Below are positions 1 through 5,007 of a DNA stretch of 5,007 nt, in pieces. Source of the DNA: Thermoplasmata archaeon (GTDB lineage Archaea > Thermoplasmatota > Thermoplasmata > UBA184). The notes below the pieces were generated by a model, which was not told the origin of the DNA, searched no databases, and was given only the letters and a program-made list of their open reading frames with translations. Position 1 is the first letter of the stretch. Each line of letters begins with the position of its first letter. The translations under genes were made by a program, and so were the position numbers. The DNA lies in assembly GCA_030039915.1 (NCBI GenBank), contig JASHUP010000139.1, positions 1 to 5,007 of the forward strand, in the 5' to 3' direction.

Positions 1-1
1 C

Positions 2-1582
2 TCCTCGAAACTCTCGGTCGACCAGTTCGAGGAGCGAGAGGGAGGCTTCGAGGTATCTCGGCTCCGCGAGGACACCGGCGAGCTCGAGAAGCCCCGCCGC
101 CATCGCGACCTGGTCCTCGAGGAGGCCGTAACCCCGGGGACCGTCCGGATCGAGCCGGTGCGCGATCCCGAGTTCGGGGCGGTACGACTCTCGGAGGATC
201 CGGTCGGCCGCTCGGCGCGCGTCCGAGACGATCGAGCTCTCGCCGAGGAACGCGCCCGCCCGCGCGAAGGAGGCGATGAATCGTCCGTTGATGTCGGCGT
301 AGACCGCACGGTCGACGGCCGGGGTGGGACGCGCCGCACGGACCGCCTGCATCTTCGTCACGGCCCGCGAGAGCGCGGCCACGGCCTGGTCCGGCGGGTA
401 GACGCCCTCCGCGGCTTCCGGGAGCGGGACGAGGCGGAAGAGGACGTTCCGCTCGGGGTCGTGGGGCATGCGCCCGTCCGTTCCCACCCCGAAGAAGCGG
501 CTCACGAGGCGGAGCTCATCGGGAGCGAGCGCTTCCTTGAGCTCGGCCCGCGACCAGGTGAAGTACCCGCCGTCGTCGCCGGGCGCGTTGTCGGCGTCCT
601 GGCTCGATCCGAACCCTCCCAGCGGGTCGGCGAGCACCTCCCGGACCCACCCGACCGTCGACCGGACGATCTCCTCGAGTCGGGGGTCGGCGAATCGCGC
701 TGCACCCTCGACGTAGGCGGCCAGGAGGGCCGCGTTGTCGACCCCCATCTTCTCGAAGTGCGGGATGTGCCAGCCTTCGTCGACCGAATAGCGATGGAAT
801 CCGCCTCCGACCTGGTCGAAAAGACCGCCGTCGGCCATCCTCGTGAGCGTCTCGTGGGCGCGGTCGGTGCTCTCGGCAGAGCCCGAGGCGAATCCGTCCC
901 AGAGCAGGAACGACACCGCGGTCGGGTGCGGGAACTTGGGAGCCATGCCGAACCCGCCGTTCACGGGGTCGAAGCCCGAATGAATTTCTCCGCGAACATT
1001 CGTCACGAACGCGTCGAGCGGGCGATCGTCCGGCGACCGCGCGTGACGCATGCGCTCGAGCGCGCTCTGGATGGCCTGCGCGTTATCCCGGATCTTTTCC
1101 GGCTCTTCCTTCCAGAGACGGGAAACCTCCTTGAGGACCCGTCGAAACCCCGGGCGGCCATGGCCGTCCGTGGGAGGGAAGTACGTCCCTCCGAGGAACA
1201 CTTCCCCGTCCGGAGTGAGGAACCCCGTGAGCGGCCAGCCGCCCTCTCCGGTGAGCGCCCCGACCTGCCGTTGATAGCGGCGGTCGACCTCGGGATGCTC
1301 GTCTCGGTCGACCTTGACCGCGACGAAATGCTGGAGGAGAAGGCGAGCCACCTCGGGATCGGAGTAGGTTCCCTCGTCCATGACGTGGCACCAGTGGCAC
1401 CACGAGGCCCCGATGTCGAGCAAGATCGGTCGACCCGTGCGCTTCGCGAGCTCGAACGGTTCCGGGCCCCAAGGGTACCAGTCGATCGCCTGCTCGGCCG
1501 CGCTCCGAAGATAGGCGGACGCGCTTCCGCCCAGGCGCCATCCTCCGGTCCGTTCGGGTCCGGCGTCGGCGACGGGGCTCAC
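2..1582 (-). CDS. YyaL-type thioredoxin-like domain protein (DUF255 / SSP411 family), C-terminus cut by the window edge
   Basis: The reading frame is open from a GTG at 1580-1582 to the left edge, giving 527 codons. The family usually runs to about 650-700 residues, so some 130-150 are missing. Residues 33-39 read IDWYPWG, and 61-67 read WCHWCHV, with the thioredoxin-like CxxC at C62 and C65. Further family motifs are GGFGMAPKFPH (about 208-218), GGGFHRYSVDEGWHIPHFEKM (about 260-279) and GGFGSSQDADN (322-332). The second half belongs to the alpha/alpha-barrel part related to six-hairpin glycosidases. I found no other ATG, GTG or TTG between the upstream in-frame stop (1670-1672) and the CHWC motif except a TTG at 1421-1423, which would remove the conserved WYPWG. 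GTG is therefore the only workable start, and no Shine-Dalgarno is visible before it. No signal peptide is evident, so it is probably cytoplasmic. The family's biochemical role is not established; a redox or sugar-related role is inferred only from its folds. Family assignment is confident, function is not. Confidence 0.9.
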   Translation of the reverse strand, partial: MSPVADAGPERTGGWRLGGSASAYLRSAAEQAIDWYPWGPEPFELAKRTGRPILLDIGASWCHWCHVMDEGTYSDPEVARLLLQHFVAVKVDRDEHPEVDRRYQRQVGALTGEGGWPLTGFLTPDGEVFLGGTYFPPTDGHGRPGFRRVLKEVSRLWKEEPEKIRDNAQAIQSALERMRHARSPDDRPLDAFVTNVRGEIHSGFDPVNGGFGMAPKFPHPTAVSFLLWDGFASGSAESTDRAHETLTRMADGGLFDQVGGGFHRYSVDEGWHIPHFEKMGVDNAALLAAYVEGAARFADPRLEEIVRSTVGWVREVLADPLGGFGSSQDADNAPGDDGGYFTWSRAELKEALAPDELRLVSRFFGVGTDGRMPHDPERNVLFRLVPLPEAAEGVYPPDQAVAALSRAVTKMQAVRAARPTPAVDRAVYADINGRFIASFARAGAFLGESSIVSDARRAADRILRESYRPELGIAHRLDPDGPRGYGLLEDQVAMAAGLLELAGVLAEPRYLEASLSLLELVDREFRG

Positions 1583-1607
1583 GGACGGAGAGGGCCGTTC
1601 GCGGCTC

Positions 1608-1684
1608 TTACGCTTGTCGGGCGTCTCGGCCGGGCCCGCCCTCCCACCGCCGGGAGAAGCGTAACCGGCTCACGGGAGCGTTAC
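1608..1684. repeat. Three copies of an AAGCGTAA-like word in the divergent promoter region
   Basis: TTACGCTT at 1608-1615 and AAGCGTAA at 1657-1664 are exact reverse complements. AGCGTTAC at 1677-1684 matches AGCGTAAC (1658-1665) at 7 of 8 bases, 19 bases further on. GTAAC (1661-1665) and GTTAC (1680-1684) could also pair around a 14-base spacer. All lie between the YyaL-type gene and the TATA element of psmA. This position suits an operator, but short matches in about 155 bases can arise by chance and no regulator is known for them. Confidence 0.3.
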
Positions 1685-1698
1685 TCCCCGCGCGCTCG

Positions 1699-1706
1699 TT
1701 ATAAAG
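1699..1706 (+). promoter_or_regulatory. TATA box of the psmA-led operon
   Basis: TTATAAAG is an A/T island in very GC-rich DNA and resembles the archaeal TATA box. Its centre lies about 35 bases before the psmA ATG (1738). Archaeal transcription usually begins roughly 25 bases past the box centre, which puts the start near 1727-1730 and leaves a leader of only about 8-11 bases. No convincing purine-rich BRE precedes it. It is the best promoter candidate for the whole gene string. Confidence 0.6.
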
Positions 1707-1737
1707 GGCGCCTCAGTGCCCGGGCGAGGCGCTCACG

Positions 1738-2493
1738 ATGGAGATGCAACCCGGCCAGATGGCCTACGACCGGGCGATCACGGTCTTCTCGCCCGACGGA
1801 CGGCTGTTCCAGGTCGAGTACGCGCGCGAGGCGGTCCGGCGCGGCGCCACGACGGCCGGGGTCGTCTACGCGAACGGGGTCGTTCTCATCGCCGACCGCC
1901 GGATCCCGAACCCGAAGCTCGCCGAGGCCGCGAGCCTCGAGAAGATCCACCAGATCGACGAGAACATCGCGTGCGCGACCGCCGGGCTCGTCGCGGACGC
2001 TCGCGTGCTCGTCGATTATGCCCGCCTCTCCGCCCAGATCAACCGGGTGACGTACTCGGAGCCGATGTCGGTCGAGCTTCTCGTTCGGCGGATCTGTGAC
2101 TACAAACAGCAGTACACCCAGTTCGGCGGCGTCCGTCCGTTCGGGACCGCTCTCTTGGTCGGCGGCTACGACGACGGAGGCATCCACCTCTTCGAGACCG
2201 AGCCGTCCGGGTCGCTCACGAGCTTCAAGGCCGCCAGCACGGGCGGCAACAAGGGACCTGTCATGGACCTCTTCGAGCAGAAGTACCGCCCCGGGATGGA
2301 CCGGGACGGAGCGATCCTACTCGCGCTCGAGGGTCTGCGGGCCGGTCTTGAAGAAGGAGGCAACCTCGCGCAGGTCGAGGTCTGCTCGGTCCAGGTCGAC
2401 GAGGGGATGACCCGGTTCCCGACCGACGAAATCCAGAAGTTCGTTCAGCGGCTCCCCGCGGCCGGAACTCCCGCGAAATCGACCCGCGGCTAG
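1738..2493 (+). CDS. psmA: 20S proteasome alpha subunit
   Basis: This gene encodes a 251-residue alpha subunit. Alpha subunits form the two outer seven-membered rings of the cytoplasmic 20S proteasome, gate substrate entry and dock regulatory ATPases such as PAN. The N-terminus carries the family signature, from YDR at residues 10-12 through FSPDGRLFQVEYA (17-29), which includes the gate region. K69 in SLEKI corresponds to the pocket lysine (K66 in Thermoplasma) that receives the C-terminal HbYX motif of activators. GLVADARVLVD (83-93) and QYTQFGGVRPFG (125-136) are further conserved blocks. There is no catalytic N-terminal threonine, as expected for an alpha rather than a beta subunit. The Thermoplasma protein has 233 residues; this one has about three more near the start and roughly 14 at the C-terminus. 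The ATG at 1738 was chosen for its distance from the TATA box; in-frame ATGs at 1744 and 1759 are alternatives. Only a weak GAGG (1726-1729) precedes it. It leads the operon, with SBDS 34 bases downstream. Confidence 0.96.
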   Translation: MEMQPGQMAYDRAITVFSPDGRLFQVEYAREAVRRGATTAGVVYANGVVLIADRRIPNPKLAEAASLEKIHQIDENIACATAGLVADARVLVDYARLSAQINRVTYSEPMSVELLVRRICDYKQQYTQFGGVRPFGTALLVGGYDDGGIHLFETEPSGSLTSFKAASTGGNKGPVMDLFEQKYRPGMDRDGAILLALEGLRAGLEEGGNLAQVEVCSVQVDEGMTRFPTDEIQKFVQRLPAAGTPAKSTRG

Positions 2494-2527
2494 GTCCGCG
2501 CCGCGTTCCGACGCTCACACTCCGCGT

Positions 2528-3223
2528 ATGGTGACGGTCGAGGATGCGGTCATCGCGCGGTGGGAGACCGGGGGTTCCCGGTTCGAGGTCTTGGTCGACC
2601 CGCAGGCGGTCCAGGACCTGAAGGACGGTAAGCCGGTCGACCTCTCCGACAAGCTCGCCCTCGACCAGGTCTTCAAGGACGCGAAGAAAGGCGACAAGAT
2701 CTCCGAGGAACACCTCGAGAAGACGTTCCACACCCGCGACCTCGCCGAGATCGCGCGCCAGATCGTCCTCAAAGGCGAGGTCCAGGTCACGACCGAGCAG
2801 CGCCACCGCCTGCAGGAAGCCAAGCGAAAGCAGGTCGTCGCGACGATCGCGCGGAATGCGATGAACCCCCAGACCGGCGCTCCGCACCCTCCGGCCCGCA
2901 TCGAGGCGGCGATGAACGAGGCGAAGGTTCACATCGACCCGTTCCGGCCGGTGGACGAGCAGGTTCAGGAGGTCCTCGCGAAGCTGCGCCCGCTGATCCC
3001 GATCCGACTCGACGTGGTCAAGGTGAAGATCAAGATCCCGGCGCAACACTATCCGCGCGTCATCGGCGAAGTGAAGGGCCTCGGCCGACTCCTCGAAGAG
3101 AACTGGCTCGGAGACGGAAGCTGGAGCGGCATCGTCGAAATCCCCGCCGGGATGCAGACCGAACTCTACGAGAAGCTCAGCGCTCGCACCAAAGGCGCTG
3201 TCGAGACCGCTTTGGTTAAATAG
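2528..3223 (+). CDS. SBDS / SDO1 ribosome maturation factor
   Basis: This is a 231-residue archaeal member of the Shwachman-Bodian-Diamond syndrome protein family, at its usual length. In eukaryotes SBDS works with the EFL1 GTPase to release the anti-association factor eIF6 from the 60S subunit. The archaeal protein is taken to serve 50S maturation, which is inference from the family. Domain I (FYSH) covers about residues 1-90. Domain II, about 91-160, carries the hallmark NPQTGAPHPPARIEAAM (113-129) and KVHIDPF (133-139). The ferredoxin-like domain III follows from about 163, with VKIKIPAQHYPRVIG (166-180). All three domains appear intact. The ATG at 2528 gives the normal N-terminus. No Shine-Dalgarno sequence lies in the 34-base gap and no TATA element is well placed for it, so it is probably cotranscribed with psmA. 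The same placement before the exosome genes is conserved in many archaea. Confidence 0.96.
   Translation: MVTVEDAVIARWETGGSRFEVLVDPQAVQDLKDGKPVDLSDKLALDQVFKDAKKGDKISEEHLEKTFHTRDLAEIARQIVLKGEVQVTTEQRHRLQEAKRKQVVATIARNAMNPQTGAPHPPARIEAAMNEAKVHIDPFRPVDEQVQEVLAKLRPLIPIRLDVVKVKIKIPAQHYPRVIGEVKGLGRLLEENWLGDGSWSGIVEIPAGMQTELYEKLSARTKGAVETALVK
3216..3222 (+). promoter_or_regulatory. Possible internal promoter (TATA-like) before rrp4
   Basis: TTAAATA overlaps the last codon and the TAG stop of SBDS. With the preceding G it matches the archaeal TATA consensus TTTAAATA at seven of eight positions. Its centre is about 41 bases before the rrp4 ATG, which predicts a leader of about 15 bases. A/T runs are rare here, but a lysine codon followed by TAG supplies part of it by default, and no BRE is seen. 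Confidence 0.35.
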
Positions 3224-3259
3224 ACCCCTCTCGTCGCGCGGCCCGGTGCAGCAAGAAAG

Positions 3260-4138
3260 ATGTCCAGAGGTCATCGTCCGGGCCACCGCAGTCGTGGCCG
3301 CGGGGGTCCCCCCTCGCCTCCCTCCGGGGAACGGACACTAGTTCTTCCCGGTGAAGAGATCCGTGCCCAGGGACTGAAGCCCGGGCCCGGAACCTACCGC
3401 ACGGGTGGCAAGGTCTACGCGAGCGTGCTCGGTCTGCTCTCCGAGCGGCCGCCGTTCGTGCAGGTGATCCCGCTCTCCGGCCGCTACATTCCGAAGCCTC
3501 ACGACCTCGTCCTCGGTACCGTCACGGACGTCCAGGGCACGTTCTGGCTCCTCGACATCGCCGCGCCTCGCTGGGCCCCTCTGCACATGACCGGGACCCC
3601 CTGGCAGGTCGAGATCGGGGAGACCGAGCGCTTCCTCCGGGTCGGCGACGCGGTCGTCGTTCAAGTGGAGAGCCTCGAGGCGACGGGACGGATCGGAGTC
3701 ACGATGCTGGGGGAAGGTCTCGGGAAGCTCGAGGGCGGAACCATCGCCCGCATCTCCCCGGCGCGCGTCCCCCGGGTGGTCGGCCGAAACGGGTCGATGA
3801 TCGATACCATCCGCCGCCACACCGGGGCCGAGGTGGTGGTCGGTCAGAACGGGCGGATCTGGATCGGCGGAACGCCGGACGCGATCCACCGGGTGAGCGA
3901 GGTGCTTCGGATCATCGAGGAGAACGGCCAGCGCTCGGGTCTGACCGAGCGGGTCGAGAGCTACCTCCTCGCGACGATGCCCACGGACTCGAAAGGGCCT
4001 CGCGAACCCGACGGCGAGCACGCCCACCGCGACTCCTCCCCGCCGCCGCGCGTGACGACGGACGCGGACGAGGATGCGGTCGAGGACGAGACGGAGAGCG
4101 ACGAGCCGTCCGAATCGATGGAGCCGGGCGAGCAGTGA
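3260..4138 (+). CDS. rrp4: Exosome cap subunit Rrp4 with extended N- and C-termini
   Basis: Rrp4 binds RNA on top of the Rrp41-Rrp42 ring of the archaeal exosome and guides substrates, especially A-rich ones, into the channel. The 292-residue product has the family order. The N-terminal domain covers about residues 26-80, with LVLPGE (27-32), GTYRTGGKVYASVLGL (44-59) and VIPLSGRYIPKP (69-80). The S1 domain follows at about 81-150. The KH domain, about 160-225, carries PARVPRVVGRNGSM (167-180) with GRNG as its GxxG loop, then VVGQNGRIWI (193-202). The KH domain separates it from Csl4. Typical archaeal Rrp4 has about 220-250 residues. The excess is a 25-residue basic, Gly/Arg/Pro-rich start and a tail from about 241, with 13 acidic residues of 25 in 268-292. 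No other ATG, GTG or TTG precedes the conserved LVLPG, so the basic extension is not a start miscall unless there is a sequence error. No Shine-Dalgarno is visible. Confidence 0.95.
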   Translation: MSRGHRPGHRSRGRGGPPSPPSGERTLVLPGEEIRAQGLKPGPGTYRTGGKVYASVLGLLSERPPFVQVIPLSGRYIPKPHDLVLGTVTDVQGTFWLLDIAAPRWAPLHMTGTPWQVEIGETERFLRVGDAVVVQVESLEATGRIGVTMLGEGLGKLEGGTIARISPARVPRVVGRNGSMIDTIRRHTGAEVVVGQNGRIWIGGTPDAIHRVSEVLRIIEENGQRSGLTERVESYLLATMPTDSKGPREPDGEHAHRDSSPPPRVTTDADEDAVEDETESDEPSESMEPGEQ

Positions 4139-4152
4139 ACTGATCACGGTCC

Positions 4153-4158
4153 AAGGAG
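4153..4158 (+). promoter_or_regulatory. Shine-Dalgarno sequence of rrp41
   Basis: AAGGAG lies six bases before the ATG at 4165, with an all-A spacer. It fixes the start of rrp41 and is the first strong ribosome binding site in the gene string. Confidence 0.85.
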
Positions 4159-4164
4159 AAAAAA

Positions 4165-4914
4165 ATGGGAAGCGTAGGAGCGAAGGACGTCCCGGTGCTG
4201 TTGAGCCCCGAGGGGCTCCGCATCGACGGACGAAGACTGAACGAACTGCGCCCGATGAAGATCCAGGTCGGGCAGCTGCACAATGCCGACGGTTCGGCGT
4301 TCGTGGAGTGGGGGATGAACAAGGTGATGGCCGCCGTCTACGGACCCCGGGAGGTCCACCCCCGCCATCTGCAGCAGAACAACAAGGCGGTCATCCAGTG
4401 CAAGTACAACATGGCGGCCTTCTCGGTCGACGAGCGCAAGCGGCCGGGCCTCGACCGGCGCTCGCAGGAGATCTCCAAGGTCATCGGGGAAGCGTTCGAG
4501 TCGGTCGTCTTTGCGGAGGAGTACCCCCGCACCAGCATCGACATCTACATCGAGGTCCTGCAGGCGAACGCCGGGACCCGCTGTGCGGGTCTCGTCGCCG
4601 CGTCGCTCGCGCTCGCGGACGCCGGAATCCCGATGGTCGACCTGCTACCGGCCGTTGCGGTCGGTAAGGTCGCCGGGAAGATCGCCCTCGACCTCAAGAA
4701 GGAGGAGGACAACTTCGGCGAAGCGGACCTCCCCATGGCGCTCGTGCCCCAATCGGGGCGCTTGGTGCTCCTCCAGATGGAGGGCCACATGACCGAGCCC
4801 GAGCTCTCCGATGCCCTCGAGCTGGGGGTCCAGGGCTGCCGCGAGATCTACGAGAAGATGAAGCAGGCGTTGCGAGAACGGTACGCCGTCGGGCCGGTCG
4901 GAGGCTCCGCATGA
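4165..4914 (+). CDS. rrp41: Exosome catalytic subunit Rrp41 (RNase PH family)
   Basis: Rrp41 is the active subunit of the phosphorolytic exosome ring. It degrades RNA from the 3' end with phosphate, releasing nucleoside diphosphates, and can extend RNA with ADP. The 249-residue product has the normal family length and a single RNase PH fold. It opens with LRIDGRRLNELRP (18-30). RRSQEISKVIGEAF (98-111) holds the arginine pair R98-R99 that faces RNA in known structures. GTRCAGLVAASLALADAGIPM (137-157) contains R139 in the likely phosphate-binding segment. LDLKKEEDNFGEADLP (175-190) carries the acidic catalytic residues, D182 and D188. It therefore looks active, unlike Rrp42, which lacks these residues. 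The start is set by AAGGAG six bases upstream. The gap from rrp4 is 26 bases. Its stop overlaps the rrp42 start in ATGA, which suggests coupled translation and so equal amounts of the two ring subunits. Confidence 0.97.
   Translation: MGSVGAKDVPVLLSPEGLRIDGRRLNELRPMKIQVGQLHNADGSAFVEWGMNKVMAAVYGPREVHPRHLQQNNKAVIQCKYNMAAFSVDERKRPGLDRRSQEISKVIGEAFESVVFAEEYPRTSIDIYIEVLQANAGTRCAGLVAASLALADAGIPMVDLLPAVAVGKVAGKIALDLKKEEDNFGEADLPMALVPQSGRLVLLQMEGHMTEPELSDALELGVQGCREIYEKMKQALRERYAVGPVGGSA
4900..4904 (+). promoter_or_regulatory. Shine-Dalgarno sequence of rrp42 inside the end of rrp41
   Basis: GGAGG sits six bases before the ATG at 4911 and lies within the final codons of rrp41. Together with the ATGA overlap it supports coupled translation and decides the rrp42 start. 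Confidence 0.85.
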
Positions 4915-5007
4915 GCGAAGAAGTCGCGGCCGAGATCCTCACTACCCACATCCTGGACCTCGCGGCCGAAGGCAAGCGACTCGACGGCCGTGGACCGGAC
5001 GAATACC
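4911..5007 (+). CDS. rrp42: Exosome ring subunit Rrp42, N-terminal fragment (runs off the right edge)
   Basis: Only 32 codons and one further base are inside the window. The fragment starts MSEEVAAEIL and contains GKRLDGRGPDEY (21-32), the N-terminal motif of RNase PH family proteins in the form usual for archaeal Rrp42. Rrp42 alternates with Rrp41 in the hexameric ring. It is not catalytic itself, but it helps build the active site and bind RNA. The identification rests on this short stretch and on the position directly after rrp41, which is the standard archaeal order. The full protein is normally about 260-275 residues, so nearly 90 percent is missing and the rest of the gene cannot be checked here. 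The ATG overlaps the rrp41 stop codon, and a strong GGAGG precedes it. Confidence 0.92.
   Translation, partial: MSEEVAAEILTTHILDLAAEGKRLDGRGPDEY

Noticed and set aside
158..2050. A 630-codon plus-strand open frame opposite the YyaL-type gene and running into psmA
   Set aside because: Its product is Arg/Pro/Glu-rich with no recognisable domain. It lies antisense to a gene with clear family motifs and then overlaps psmA in another frame. Long spurious frames are common in GC-rich DNA.
2485..2500. A hairpin (CGCGG, 6-base loop, CCGCG) across the psmA stop codon, considered as a terminator or attenuator
   Set aside because: The stem is only five base pairs, there is no following T run, and such short GC pairings are expected by chance at this GC content. 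SBDS also follows closely and has no promoter of its own.
2261..3286. A 341-codon minus-strand open frame opposite SBDS and the end of psmA
   Set aside because: The translation is low-complexity, with no known motif, and it mirrors the codon pattern of the well-supported genes on the plus strand.
3338..4147. A 269-codon minus-strand open frame opposite rrp4
   Set aside because: It is rich in Arg, Asp and His and has no domain. It is best explained as a shadow of the rrp4 codons.

Overview
The window looks like part of an archaeal chromosome with high GC, roughly two thirds by eye. It contains five consecutive plus-strand genes in the order known from the archaeal exosome superoperon: proteasome alpha subunit, SBDS/SDO1 ribosome maturation factor, Rrp4, Rrp41 and Rrp42. 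TATA-like promoter elements and true archaeal versions of all five proteins support the domain assignment. The alpha subunit resembles the Thermoplasma acidophilum protein as I remember it, so a GC-rich euryarchaeote, possibly in the Thermoplasmatota, is a reasonable guess. It remains a guess.

Layout. Positions 2-1582 on the minus strand hold most of a YyaL-type (DUF255) protein. It has an N-terminal thioredoxin-like domain carrying CHWC, followed by the start of the long alpha-helical domain, and its C-terminus lies beyond the left edge. Positions 1583-1737 are a divergent intergenic region with a TATA element at 1699-1706 facing the proteasome gene and three related 8-base words. From 1738 to the right edge run psmA (1738-2493), SBDS (2528-3223), rrp4 (3260-4138), rrp41 (4165-4914) and the first 32 codons of rrp42 (4911 onward). 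The gaps are 34, 36 and 26 bases, then an ATGA overlap.

How the genes work together. Rrp41 and Rrp42 form the hexameric RNase PH ring of the exosome, and Rrp4 is one of its RNA-binding caps. SBDS acts in maturation of the large ribosomal subunit, and PsmA forms the outer rings of the 20S proteasome. One transcript would therefore couple RNA decay, ribosome maturation and protein degradation. The first three genes lack a strong Shine-Dalgarno sequence, while rrp41 and rrp42 have clear ones.

I see no sign of an undescribed system here. The points most worth a second look are the extended, oppositely charged ends of Rrp4, a possible internal promoter over the SBDS stop codon, the repeated word in the divergent promoter region, and the altered motif of the YyaL-type protein.
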